Shown: piece after piece, positions 23,123 to 34,947 of the stretch
How the letters are laid out: the number at the start of each line of letters is the position of its first letter
Position numbering within the stretch: the stretch's first letter is position 1
NCBI RefSeq assembly: GCF_029168945.1
Contig: NC_083604.1
Coordinates: forward strand, 65,054,211 to 65,118,210
Length of the DNA: 64,000 nt
Direction of reading: 5' to 3'
Origin: Cannabis sativa
Lineage: Eukaryota > Streptophyta > Magnoliopsida > Rosales > Cannabaceae
The notes under the pieces: generated by a model
Seen by the model: only the letters and a program-made list of their open reading frames with translations
Told to the model about the DNA's origin: nothing
Databases searched by the model: none
Made by a program: the position numbers and the translations under genes

Positions 23123-23714
23123 GTCTATATCTATATATATATATATATAAAGAAGAGTGAAGATTTGAAGAGGCAACAGTGGCGACAAGTCAGGGTGGAC
23201 ACGTAAAAATGGGGATGCCAATCATGTGACGCTGCTTTTAAGGGCCCTTTTCTTTTCTCTCTCTCTTTAATAATCTTTTGTCTTTTCCTTGTTGGCATTT
23301 TATATATTTTACTATTTCATAAGAACATTTATTTTCTTTACATTTTTTTGATGAATAATTTATGTATTTAATTAAAAGTATTATTTTTGTTTATTGTTTT
23401 GTTCCTCGGGATTTTAACCATCATCCGGGTTTTATATGAGGATTCTCCACTAATTATGATTAAATATTAACCTAATCCCTAAAAGTCTCATTTTATTAAA
23501 TTTTGTTTTTAATTGTCCTTTTAACGTCACATAATTCTCTCCTAGGGTACCTAAACTTCTTTGTTTGAAGGTCACAAAATTATAATTTTCTCTTCCATGA
23601 TCCGATCTTTTTAAGTATACGTGCCTCAAAAATTAATTATTTATGGCATTATTAAAATACTGACCTTTTATTGGTCTTCCACCCAAAAAAAACAAATATT
23701 TGTAATAATAACAA
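23123..23714. other. Intergenic DNA
   Basis: A TA microsatellite (about 23133-23150) and a less AT-rich stretch near 23160-23260. No gene recognised. Confidence 0.4.
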
Positions 23715-23885
23715 GGCTAATTAAGAGTTTTTTCCTCCAAACTTTGAAATCATACCCCCTGAACTTTTTTGGTCATTAAAAATTCTCCTTGAACTATTGA
23801 GATTGTTAGATTCAAGGACTTTTGTCTAATTTCATTCAATTTTACTGTTTCAGTGATTGTTTATGTACTAAATCATGCTCCCCAG
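23715..23885. mobile_element. Left half of a family A palindromic MITE
   Basis: GGCTAATTAAGAG... continues through the segment TTGAACTATTGAGATTGTTA to CATGCTCCCC, matching the left half of the copy at 42556. It is cut exactly where a hAT MITE begins at 23886. The right half is absent. Confidence 0.75.
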
Positions 23886-24085
23886 TAGGGGTGTGCAGAA
23901 AGTCATCAAATCTAATTACAACTGATCGATCCAATCCCAACTGATCCAATAGAATCGGATATCCAATCATAATTTGATCGGATCGGATGTAAATTTTAAA
24001 AATCCAATCAGATCGGATTGGTTGTTGGATGGAACATCTGATTTAATAGATAACCGACCAAACCGATCCAATTATCAGTGCAATA
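23886..24085. mobile_element. Truncated hAT MITE, same family as 19000-19586
   Basis: The first roughly 195 bp follow the 19000 copy closely (TAGGGGTGTGCAGAAAGTCA, then ATCCAATAGAATCGGATATC). The match ends near 24080, where LINE sequence starts. The right terminus and TSD are lost. Confidence 0.8.
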
Positions 24086-25344
24086 GTTTAATAAGTCAAA
24101 CATGGTGTTGATACCAAAAGTACAAAAACCAAGATTAGTTAAAGAGTATTGACCTATTGCTTTGTAATGTACAAAATTGCTACAAAAGCTTTATCACTAA
24201 GGATGAAACATGTTCTTCGCCCCCTCATCTCATCGTTCTAGAGTGCATTTGTCCCAGGATGCTCAATACATGACAACATTATGGTCAATTTTGAGCTACA
24301 TCATTCATTGTTTAAAAGAAATAACGGTAGCAGATGATTTGTGGCGCTCAAGCTAGACATGAGTAAAGCATATGACCGGGTGGAATAGAGGTTCTTGGCC
24401 AGTATGATGCGATAGTTTGGTTTTGCTGAGGCTTGGATTAGAGTTATCATGGATTGTGTGACGACACTGGAATATACTTTTTCAATTAATGGTTGACCTA
24501 AAGGTCGAGTGACTTCGACTAGAGGGCTTCGACAGGGATATCCTTTATCTCCTTATTTATTCTCTTCTGTGCAGAATCATTGTCCTCATTGTTCTCTCAT
24601 GCAGAGGCCAGATCTGAAATGATGGGGTTTAGATGTTCTAGATCGGGAGCTCGGGTTACTCACTTGTTTTTTTTTTTTTTTTGCAAATGATAGCCTAGTG
24701 TTTGGTAGGGCGAATGGAGGTGATACTGAAATTATAAAGCGTATTCTTCTAACTTATGAGGATGTGTCTAGTCAGAAAATAAACCTAGAGAAATCTACTA
24801 TCACTTTTAGTCTGAATGGGCAATAGGTGGATCAAGATGGGGTTTTGAGAGTATTGTGGTTGACTTTAGAGGCTACACATGATAAGTACTTGGGGTTACC
24901 TACGATGATTGGTAGAAACAAAAAGCAGGCATTTGAGGGGATCTGTGAGAGGTTTAGGAAGCGTGTTTGCGGGTGGAAGCAGAGTTTCTTTTTAGCCAGT
25001 GGGAAAGAGGTACTTACCAAATCTATCTTACAAGCCATCCCTACTTCTATGATGAGTGTCTTTAAGCTCCCGACGTCAACTTGTGAAAAATTAATGTCTA
25101 TTGTTAGACAATCTGGTGGGGTTCATCTGGTGATCAAAGGAAGATTCCTTGGGTGAAGTGGGAAAAGCTTTGTCTGCCTAAGGTGATGGGGGGCTAGGAT
25201 TTTGGATTTTCATCTTTTTAATCAAGGACTATTGACCAAACAAGTGTGGAGATTATTTCTATATCCAGATTCTTTGCCTGCTCAAATTTTGAAATATAAA
25301 TATTATCCAAATTACTCTATCCTAGAGGCCACTGAAAAGGATGG
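24086..25344 (+). pseudogene. LINE ORF2 reverse transcriptase, first part
   Basis: Plus-strand pieces give the RT domain. Near 24100 is MVLIPKVQKPRLVKEY. Near 24340-24400 is KLDMSKAYDRVE. Then come GLRQGYPLSPYLFS at 24520-24570, the catalytic box as FANDSLVF near 24690, and at 24827-25156 YLGLPTMIGRNKKQAFEGI and SGKEVLTKSILQAIPTSMMSVFKLP. The usual FADD is FAND here, and a run of about 17 T precedes it. Several stops. It lacks everything before the RT core and is interrupted at 25344 by an LTR nest, resuming at 29883. Confidence 0.9.
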
Positions 25345-25865
25345 TGTTGGGGATTATTTTACCAGGATCTAGATTTACTACCATGTATGTTATTTAACAT
25401 CCTAAATATGAATTTCTAAAATAATGGAATTTAAAAACATATAAAGTTCGAGAAACCTTACATTTGTTGACTCCTCCCACTTAGATCTCGAACCCTTGTA
25501 TCCTTTTTGTAGCAGAGTATCACCAAGATTTGAGCCCGATTCTCCTTCAGTTGATTGGATTCTTCACAGTCTTACACACTATGATTGAGTATGATCTTGC
25601 TATGTGTGGGAATGTACTCTATCACTATGAGGGTTCGAATTTGAAGAGAGAAAGAGAGAGAAGGATTCGAAAATTAGAGAGAGAGAAAGAGAAGGCTCAA
25701 ATTTGACTGAAAGGCTTAAGTGCATCAATTGTTATCCTCTTTCAATTTGAGTCCATCATTATTTATTTATAAGAATCCTTCTAGGTTTAAGGTTGAATTA
25801 TTTGGCATTAAAAATTGATAAATAAATGGTAAAAATATGCTTTAGTGGCCAGCCAAATCCAGGAC

Positions 25866-28539
25866 AGGAACATTTTACCAGGATTTTGTGATTAAGAGAA
25901 AGTAATGAGTAGTGATGAGTATGTTTACCAGAATTATCAACCTTTTCTTTACAATTTCGCCATTGCTTAGTGAAAATTCATAAAGTAGACATAGTCTAAC
26001 TTTAGAATTATAATTGATTAATTAAAATTAATTAACTGAGTCTTACAAGCAGTATGTTCTCAACTAGTACGGGGACCGTGGGTCTATATAACCGAGCTTC
26101 CAATAAGTCAAACTGAATTTACCAAGTAAATTCCCTAACTTATTAATTCCTCATTGAATCCACACTTAGAACTTGGAATTGCACTCTCAGTCATATAGAA
26201 CGCTCTATATGTTCCATGATATAGACACGCCATTAGTTATCCATTGTTATAACATTGAAAAGGAACTAAGTTACCGTTGCACCTTCAATGTATTTTATCA
26301 ATCATTTTACCAGAATTATCAACTTTTTCTTTACAATTTTGCCCTTGCTTTACTACCAAATATGTGTATTAACATCCTAATATGAATTATTTTACCAGGA
26401 TCTAGATTTACATCGGAAGTTTGATCTAGGATCAACAGGTGATATTGAATTGAATAGATATTACGGTAAGTTTTAATATATCTAATCAAAGTTCAATATC
26501 GGTCCCTTCCGATGTATACTCCATACATCCGATACTGGTAAAATAATTCATATTAGGATGTTAATAAACATATTTGGTAGTAAAGCAAGGGCAAAATTGT
26601 AAAGAAAATGTTGATAATTCTGGTAAAATGATTGATAAAATACATTGAAGGTGTAACGGTAACTTAGTACCTTTTCAATGTAGATCATCTATTAGAGAGT
26701 CATTGATCACATTAGGGTTATAACAATGGATAACTAATGACGTGTCTATATCATGGAACATTTAGAGCGTTCTATATGACTGAGAGTGCAATTCCAAGTT
26801 CTAAGTGTGGATTCAATGAGGAATTAATAAGTTAGGGAATTTACTTGTTAAAGATTATGGTGTTGTCAGCACAGTGGAATATAATCTTAATTATATGTTC
26901 AAAAGTTTATTCCCTGATTTGTCAGAACACTGGATTTAGACTGACATGGTATAATCAGCGATAGGTATTCTTACACCTTGGAAAAGTGTTATGTCCATTC
27001 CAGGACATTGGCAAAGTTTACCAGTATCGGATGTATGGAGTATACATCGGAAGGGACCGATATTGAACTTTGATTAGATATATTAAAACTTACCATAATA
27101 TCTATTCAATTCAATATCACTTGTTGATCCTAGATCAAATGACCTTAATCCTGATATGTTTAGGTTCGATCTCAAGAGTACTATACATGTTATTTGATTT
27201 GTTAGTTAAGCCTACTTTTGGGTCAGGGTGATACGTACATTTTGGGAACATGATAGTATAATTGAGTGAGAGCGCTACCATAAATATGGAATCTTTAGCT
27301 TCTATAAGAACTTAGAAGTGAAACGATGATATCCTTCGAGCTTGGCTAAACAGAGATAAATATTGGAGATCTCATTTCACTTTGTTGAAATATCATTTAT
27401 ACGGAGCTAAGTGTTTTAAGGATAACATACATTAAAGGTGTAACGGTAACTTAGTGCCTTTTCAATGTAGATCATCTATTAGAGGGTCATTGATCACATT
27501 AGGGTAATAACAATGGATAACTAATGACGTGTCTATATCATGGAACATATAGAGCGTTCTATATGACTGAGAGTGCAATTCCAAGTTCTAAGTGTGGATT
27601 CAATAAGGAATTAATAAGGTAGGGAATTTACTTGGTAAATTCGGTTCGACTTATTGGAAGCTCGGTTATATAGACCCATGGTCCCCATACTAGATGAGAC
27701 CATACTGCTTGTAAGACTCAATTAATTGATTTTAATTAATCAATTATAATTCTAAAAGTTAGACTATGTCTACTTTGTGAATTTTCACTAAGCAAGGGTA
27801 AAACAGTAAATAGAGAGTTTAAAGGGTATATTTATTAATTGGGAAACTTTGATTAGTTTTTATTAATAAATAAAATAAATGACAATATATTATTTAATAA
27901 TTAATTATAGTTATTAAATAATTAGATATGACATTTATGTAGTTGAAAGAGAGAATTGACAATCTTTGAGAAAATGGGAAACTAGAAATGATGAAATAGG
28001 AAAGTTGGAAAAGTGGAAGGCTTGTTTCCTCAATGTATGGTCGGCCACCTTTGCTTCTATTTCTCATTTTATTTTTCATTTTTAAATGCCAAATAGTTCA
28101 ACTTTAACCCTGTGTGGTATTCTTTAAATAGAGGGTAAAGGCTTCAGGTTTGACAGACACTTTACTGTTTATTTTCTCAAACACTTTGAAGCCGCCACTC
28201 TCTCTCTTTTTCTTCTCTGTATTTTTCGAAATTCCTTGAGTGATGAGTAGTGCCCACACACATCAAGTGGTACCTCAATCATACTATGTAAGACTATGGA
28301 AAATCTGCATCAAAGAAGGAGAAAAGAAAATCCAGATTCAGATCTTGATTATGCTCTGCTACAGAAAGGAATCAAGGGCTAGAGATCTGAATGGAAGGAG
28401 TCATAATATTTCGCTGCAACCACTGTAAGGTTTTCTAAACTTTATATGTGTTTATTTTCATTGTTTTAGAATTCATATTAGGGTGTTAATCAAACATACT
28501 TCTTAGTAAATCTAGATCCTGATAAAATAATTTCCAACA
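25866..28539. mobile_element. Inner LTR block: inverted pair of the same family
   Basis: It sits between imperfect repeats AGGAC (25861-25865) and AGGAT (28540-28544). 25866 to about 26540 is minus-oriented LTR sequence with internal deletions. 26853-28539 is plus-oriented LTR sequence matching 16653-18349 nearly end to end, finishing AAATAATTTCCAACA. Between them is rearranged sequence forming a large palindrome. Confidence 0.7.
26040..26860. repeat. Large imperfect palindrome inside the LTR nest
   Basis: The left arm (about 26100-26395) reads as the complement of the right arm (about 26545-26850). For example, TTATCAATCATTTTACCAG pairs with CTGGTAAAATGATTGATAA, and CTAATATGAATTATTTTACC pairs with GGTAAAATAATTCATATTAG. 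The left arm lacks about 40 bp present on the right. The centre holds a minus-oriented piece that also matches 26990-27140. Confidence 0.8.
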
Positions 28540-29882
28540 AGGATGTGGGCCACCACTTGTAATTTTTCCATTTATCAACCATTTATCCTATTCTTTCACA
28601 AATGTTATATTTTCCAATTCAACCACTTAAATGCAAAAACTATTTATTTAATAATTAAAATTAATTATCAAATAAAATTGTTATTTAATATATTTATTAA
28701 TCAGACTTAATAAAGTCTCTTAATTAATAAATAAACTTTAGAATCTCTTTTCTTCACAATTAAGCCCTAGCTAGTGAAAATTCATAAATAAGACATAGTC
28801 TAATTTTAGAATTATAATTGATTAATTAAAATTAATTAACTGAGTCTTACCAGTAGTATTGTCTCAACTAGTATGGGGACAATGGGCCTATATAACCAGC
28901 TTCCAATAAGCAGAGCTAGAATTTACCAAGTGAATTCCCTAACTCATTAATTCCTCCTTGCACCACTATAGATTTGAAATTGCACTCTCAATTATATAGA
29001 ACGCTTTATATGTTCCACGATATAGATACGCTATGAAAATTTTAGCTATCGTTCTAATCCCAAAAATTAAAGATCCTCTATAGATAATTTACACCGAGTA
29101 GGGAAAAATTTACCGTTTCACCCCTCAATGTATTTTATCCTTAAAACACTTAGCTTCCTATAAATGATATTTTAATAAACTAATATAATCATTGAAATAA
29201 GAGCTCTTCCATTTATCTCTATTAAGCCAAGCTCGTAGGAAATTATTATTTCACTTTTACGTCCAAATAGAAGCTATAGATTCTATATCTATGTTTTGCG
29301 CTCCCACTCGATTGTACTATCATGTTCCCAAGCTATACGTGTGACCCAAACCAAATGGTAGGCTTTGACTAACAACTTAAAGAACACAAATAACACTCTT
29401 GAGATTGAACTTAACCATGTCAGGGTTAAGATCTTTTGATCTAAGATCAACCAGTGATATTGACTTAGAAAGATACAACAGTAAGATTATAATATCTTTA
29501 CTAAGATCAATATCGGTCCCAGTCCAATGTATACTCCATACATCCGATACTAGCATACTTTGCCAATGTCCTGGAAAGAACATAACACTTATCCAAGGTG
29601 TATGTAAGCTTTATCGCTGACTATCACATCAGTGTAAATTCAATGCACTGATAAATCATGGGACATTAACTTTTGAAGCATATAATCACAATTACCTTCC
29701 ACCGTGTTGACATCATTGTAATTGTGAATAACTATATGTTCTGGATTTAACAGAAATTGTATACATTAAACTATAAACATGAAAACTACATGTAAACATA
29801 AATAATTTCTAATCTTCTATTCATAACAAATCAGATTATATTGAAATAGATTTTATTTAGGGCATAAAATCCCAACAGATGG

Positions 29883-31145
29883 TTCTTCTCATCTTTGGTC
29901 GAGTTTGATCTGGGGAAAGGATTTTCTTAAATGTGATATTCAAAGGTCCATTGGTGATGGAACACAAGTTTGGACATTCAAGGATCCATGGCTCCCACGT
30001 CTGACGTCTTTTAAGCCAATCACGAGAAGGATTAATGATGATTGTCGAGTGAGTGAATTTATCCTTCCCCAAGTGTTTGGGATGTGGTGAAGCTTCAATA
30101 GGTTTTCTTGCCAATGGATGGGGACATAATTTTATCCATTCCATTAGTGAGACGAGTGGTGGGGGGATGGACGGTGCTGGCACTATGATCGAGATGGGGT
30201 TTGTCATATTAAAAGTGGCTACACATTAGCGTGGTCGCTCCATGTAGATGAGGGAGTTGTCGATTCATCTAGGCTAATTCAGTGGTGGAATGGAGTTTGG
30301 AATCTTGCTATGCCACCAAAGGTGAAAGTTTTGTTTGGCGTATGTTCCATTCGACGTTACCAGTAGCAATACAACTTATCTCCCAGAAAGTTCAGGTACC
30401 TATTTGCTGTTCACGATGCAGAGAGGAAGCTGAAACTCCCGAGCATGCTCTTTTTTCCTGCTCTGGGTTGATTTGGGTGTGGCAGCAGGTGGGGGTGTGG
30501 TCGGTGCTTCGTCGAGGTGTACATGGATCAATGCATGATATTCTCATTTTTCTTTTTGACAAGCTATCTCGTGAGGATTTCACACTACTGATGACAACTC
30601 TCTGGTTGTTTGGTATGATCAAAACTCAGTGTTATTTGGTCACAAGCAATCTAAATTAGATGTCACTCCAGAATTGGCCAATAATCACCTAGTGGAGTTT
30701 AAGGAATACGGTAGGCCATACCTTCATTTGGGGTTGGGCCTTGCAAACTTAGCTGTAAGTTGACCTAATTGATGGATTCCATCGCCGCCCGAGTCTTTGC
30801 TCTAGTGACTGATGCTTCGATGGTACCAGAGAGGGGTTTTTCAGTTTGGGGGGAGTGATTTGGGATGCTTCAGGTGTGGTTTGGGTGGCGTGATCATCTA
30901 GTGTGTTAGGTGATTTTTCTGTTAATATGGCGGAGTTGCTTGCCATTCAGTTGGGTCTGTCTCTTGCGCATCAACATGGCTTCCGTATCTCCATTATTAA
31001 TAGTGATTCTACAGTAGCAATTAGTTGGATTAATAAGCTTCACACACTAACAACCTCTATTACTAGTTTGGAGATTATATTTGGAAGGATGCTTGTCCAC
31101 AATTTTTGAGTTCTTCTATGACAGCGGATTTATTTTGATGAATTA
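29883..31145 (+). pseudogene. LINE ORF2 C-terminal part, continuation
   Basis: It continues the element at 24086-25344 after the LTR nest. 29905-30090 includes HLWSSLIWGKDFLK just upstream and DGTQVWTFKDPWLP. 30282-30520 carries the RT zinc finger (VWRMFHSTLPVAIQL, CCSRCREEAETPEHALFSC). 30903-31109 carries an RNase H-like tail (VNMAELLAIQLGLSLA, INSDSTVAISWINKL). It ends near 31145 before an A-rich run. Stops and shifts make it non-functional. Confidence 0.9.
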
Positions 31146-31487
31146 TATCTTTTTCTCAAAAAACATATTATTTTTAAATAGTGTAAAAAGTACTATTTTG
31201 AATTAATAATATATTCTCAGCACTATCGATCTGGAATTAAAAAATCAATTATAAACCTTCTAAAAAAACAAAAAAAAAATAGTAATAATAATATTCGAGA
31301 TTATAAATATGAAAAGAAAATAAAATGAAAACAGCAACAACAAGTAGGCTATGATTAAGGGCCATGCTTGTTTAAAGGTGGCTCATCGTTTTGGTTATCA
31401 AGGTGTTGTCTCATGATAATGCTATTTAATCATGTAAGAAGGACATGGATCCTCCGCTCGGAGTGATGAATTATGATATTTTTCAAT
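31146..31487. other. Non-coding interval
   Basis: AT-rich; nothing recognised before the CACTA terminus. Confidence 0.4.
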
Positions 31488-31898
31488 CACTATAAAAAGG
31501 AACTTTTGTCGATCACATTTTGCATCGAAAAACGTCAACTAAATGTGACGGTAAACTTTTACTAGCAAGTAATTCTACCTGTAAAGATTGTCGGTGTTTT
31601 TCGATCGAGGAAGTACATTTTGTGAGCAAAATAATGGTCTTCGCTGACATTGTAATTTTAACAGACATGCATAGTTGCTAGTGAAAGGTGGGCTATCGAC
31701 ATTAATTCATCGGTTGAGTCCCATTAAAAATATCTTTCGGCAATAGAATCTGTCGGTAAAACTTTCCCATTTATACGTAGGAATGTATTTATGAAGCAGT
31801 TGGAGTCGTCGAAAAAAGCATTCCCGAATAAATCCTCATTCGCGGAAGGTATTGTCAGCATATCGAACTATGCTGACAATACATTTTTAATTTTTTTA

Positions 31899-32287
31899 TA
31901 AAGGGTAAATACCATTTTAGACCCTGTGTTTTGTAAAAGTTACCCATTGGACCCTGTGTTTTGTTAAATGACAAAATGGACCCTGTATTTTTCCAAAATA
32001 GTAAAAATAGGACCCTAAGCTTAATTTTTGACAACTTTTTTTTTATTAATATAATCAACTTGAAAATAATTCCTAATACGAAAAGATAGAGAAAATGTCA
32101 ACAAATTTGTCATAACACTTTTAGATCGGATGATAATTAAATTTTATTTTGACAAAAATCAATTCACGGTACTATTTATACCATTTTAGAAAATACAGGG
32201 TCCATTTTATTTTGTCACTTAACAAAATAGAGGGTCCAATTGATAACTTTTGTAAAACACACGGTCTAAAATGGTATTTACCCTTTT
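31899..32287. mobile_element. Palindromic MITE, family B (about 389 bp)
   Basis: The ends AAGGGTAAATACCATTTTAG and CTAAAATGGTATTTACCCTT are perfect complements over about 20 bp. Pairing continues with ACAAAATGGACCCTGTATTT against AAATACAGGGTCCATTTTAT, so the whole could form a hairpin. Family unknown. No TSD resolved in the AT-rich flanks. Confidence 0.85.
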
Positions 32288-32560
32288 AAAAATTATTTTA
32301 TATACTTTTTCGGTGCAAGAAAATACGTCGACAAAAGATTTTTATAATTTTTTTTGTGAAATTAAATGAAATATAATTTTAATTTAAACTAAAATTAAAA
32401 TTTTAGAAATAATAATTCAAAATAACACACTAATATAATCCTAAGCATATATTATAACTAAACCAAATTCAAGTAAAAGTTATAGAAATAATTAAAAAAT
32501 ATTTTTCATTTTTTTTTTGAAAATACTAATATTTACACCGAAAATACTAAATAGTTAAAC

Positions 32561-32675
32561 TACAAATCAACAACATCATCGACATCGTCGTTTTGGCTTG
32601 GAGGCGCGACTTGTGATGAAGAGCTAGCACTAGTAGGAGGGAACAGTCGGGGCCATCTCGGGCCTAAGCCAATTT
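32561..32675 (-). pseudogene. C-terminus of a CACTA-associated transposase-like protein
   Basis: The minus strand reads FPPTSASSSSQVAPPSQ then NDDVDDVVDL and stop at 32561-32563. A Ser/Pro stretch ending in an acidic tail is typical of plant En/Spm-associated proteins. It lies just inside the CACTA terminus in the right orientation. The rest of the gene is missing. Short, so moderate confidence. Confidence 0.45.
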
Positions 32676-32680
32676 CGAAA

Positions 32681-32698
32681 CACACACACACACACACA

Positions 32699-32729
<31 letters not shown>

Positions 32730-32731
32730 AT
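32681..32731 (+). repeat. Compound (AC)n(CT)n microsatellite
   Basis: Nine to ten AC units are followed by about 17 CT units with one interruption. Confidence 0.9.
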
Positions 32732-32739
32732 ATTTTTGA

Positions 32740-33310
32740 GCCAATGTGATTGAGTAACCAACCCACTCTAATCGAGATGGTACTGAGATCTTTGTGGAAG
32801 ATCATGACTTTTGTTGCTTATAGGTTCAAGGAGAATTAACCTAGGTTCATCACTTGGTAATGCTCCGCTGCAAAAAGGAATTCAAGGGTTAGAGTGATTG
32901 AACGTGAGGAGTCTTTTTATTACTCTGCAATCAATGTAAGGATCCAAAACTTATACGTACTTATTTCACTATTTGATAATTCATACTTTAGGTTGTTAGG
33001 TTATTACCTTAATTATCAAACATACAAGTCTTAACAGCCAATAATGCGGATGGTTGGGAACTGCACAAATTTAGATTTGATTTGAATTATACTTTAACTA
33101 GTAAATTAATGGTACTAAAGGATATCGAGATAATTAGAAGGGTAAAACAATAATTTAACCAAAAATAATTATGAACCAATACATTGAGGACTAATCAATT
33201 GTATTGATTATATCAATGGACACTGTAGTTATAACTCAGTAAATATAAGTCTATAATTACTAATAGTTTAATTTTATATTTATAGTGTGTTAGCCCAAGA
33301 TAGATTTCCA
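32740..33310 (+). mobile_element. LTR fragments related to the 16482 and 48833 families
   Basis: 32830-33030 follows the 3' end of the 16482 LTR in word order (GGAATTCAAGGGTTAGAG, CAATGTAAGGATCCAAAAC, AATTCATACTTTAGG). 33040-33300 resembles the middle of the LTR at 48833 (GATAATTAGAAGGGTAAAA, ATTATATCAATGGACAC). The order is rearranged and no termini survive. Confidence 0.55.
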
Positions 33311-33446
33311 AGAGAGGGTGAATTTAAAACTTAAATTAATTTCAAAAAATTTAAAATCCCAAAGGTAATTTATTTACTATAATGCTATTAATTATTATAA
33401 TTCATTAACTTTTACACAACTTTATCTTTTTTACTTACCATATAAC

Positions 33447-33447
<1 letters not shown>

Positions 33448-33537
<90 letters not shown>
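33448..33537 (+). repeat. (ATT)n microsatellite, about 30 units
   Basis: Uninterrupted ATT/TTA run of about 90 bp, about 50 bp upstream of the LINE 5' end. Confidence 0.98.
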
Positions 33538-33538
<1 letters not shown>

Positions 33539-33655
33539 GTACTTGAATATGCATTTATGAAAAACAAAAAAAAAAAAACCAAACATAGTCTTGTCGTTTG
33601 ACATGGTGAGAAATCTTCTCTAATTCTTTCTGTTCTTAGTGTTTTTCTGTTGAAT

Positions 33656-34926
33656 ATGGCATCAAGTAGTTATTCTGTCAAGGATTTGGAGAACCTTTGT
33701 GCTAATAAAGGAATTGAAGGGGAGGATGATGTTGTCTCTATGTTTGACGTTGAGGATTTTGAGGTCCAAGTTGCTGATGTCCAACTGTGTATTGTTGGGC
33801 GTTTTCTTATTGCCAAGGCGATTGATTATGATGTAATGCGCCATATGATGGCCTCTTATGGCATCCGGGTAGAGGTATGTATGTAAAGCAATTAGAGCCA
33901 AACCGTTTCTTATTCTAATTTTATCATGAACTTGATCTGGAACGTGTCATAGAAGGGAGTCTGTGGACTTTCAACCATATACAGTTAATCTTTGCACGTC
34001 TAAAGCCAAGAGATGATCCACGGTCAGTGACTATTAAGACTCTTGATATATGGGTTCAAGTTTATGGCCTTCAATATAGCTTCAAATCGGAATCAATTCT
34101 TCAAAGGGCTGGTAACTACATAGGTGCATTTATCGAGTCTGATCCTAAGAACTTTTGAGGTATATGGAGAGATTATTTACGTGTACGTGTTGCATTGGAT
34201 GTTACTACTCTATTGAAGCGTAGAATGAAGATACGATGCACCACAGGAGAGGAGGGTTTTTGGGCCATGTTTAAATATGAGTTCCTTCCCACATTTTGTT
34301 TTATATGTGAGATTCTTAGTCACTCTGAGAAGTTCTATCCACAGCGGTTCGATACTCCCACGGATCAAATTGTCCAACCTTATGGCATCTGGATAAGGGC
34401 TCAACCTCGTCCTCGACACCATCTCATCGGAAGCCAATGGCAGAGAAATGGTGAAGAAGATGATTCATTGCCTTTTGGTTGGTCAACTGGCAGTGTGAAA
34501 AGGAAAAAGTCTACCAATCAACGTCCTATGATTGAGCAATTGAGTGCGAGAAATCGGGGAGCTTCAATTCAATATCAAGCTAATAATAGTAAGTCAAAGG
34601 GAGTTATGGGGGCTGAGAAAATTGTGGGAAATATAGGTGGAAAGTTTTTCAACTCTGAAGAAGCTATCCACGTGGATATATTAGAGGAGGAACTAGAGGA
34701 AAATTTGATTCTTGATCCTAAACGACGCCATACTAAGTTCTGGATTGTGATTGGGCCTATTGATTCAGTTCAATCTGAATTACGACCATCTAGTTATCGT
34801 GGGCCTATATTTAAAGTGATGGAAGAAGATGGTATTGTTTCTATTAGGCATGACACTATCTTTGTGTTGGGCTCAAAAAACAATTTATTGGTAGGTTCTG
34901 GTACTCAAGCCCACCGCTTACCATGA
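33656..34926 (+). pseudogene. LINE ORF1 (DUF4283 plus CCHC), broken
   Basis: The ATG at 33656 starts MASSSYSVKDLENLCAN. The DUF4283-like part follows (QLCIVGRFLIAKAIDYDVMRH, then RVIEGSLWTFNHIQLIF and IWVQVYGLQYSFKSES). After a frameshift and stops near 33886, 33920 and 34156, the segment 34195-34926 carries IPLKRRMKI-like sequence, a CCHC relative (CFICEILSHSEKF) and a polar tail. Plant LINE ORF1 proteins of this type bind element RNA. One knuckle Cys position is altered (FYP where FCP is usual). Confidence 0.85.
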
Positions 34927-34947
34927 GTATATTAAGCTAGAATTGTC

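Larger units (their letters stand above)
25345..29877 (-). mobile_element. LTR nest inserted in a LINE, TSD GATGG
   Basis: GATGG occurs at 25340-25344 and 29878-29882, bracketing a block that starts TGTTGGGGATTATTTTACC and ends ATAAAATCCCAACA. The outer component is a minus-strand solo LTR of the 16482 family, in two pieces (25345-25865 and 28545-29877, together about 1.85 kb). A second block at 25866-28539 splits it. No internal retrotransposon domain is present. Open frames inside are LTR shadows. Confidence 0.85.
31488..32675 (-). mobile_element. Truncated CACTA (En/Spm) element, 3' end
   Basis: It begins CACTATAAAAAGGAACTTTTG at 31488, a CACTA-type terminus. Repeated GTCGGT and GTCGA words in both orientations follow, as in CACTA subterminal regions (31510-31870, 32310-32345). 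At the other side a minus-strand coding end remains. The element is cut near 32680, and an unrelated MITE sits at 31899-32287. Confidence 0.6.

Noticed and set aside
29377..29620. Overlapping frames on both strands near 29.4-29.6 kb
   Set aside because: They lie inside the outer LTR of the nest, and the matching parts of other LTR copies are not coding.
33421..33540. Possible CRISPR-like or satellite array
   Set aside because: It is a simple ATT microsatellite with no spacers.
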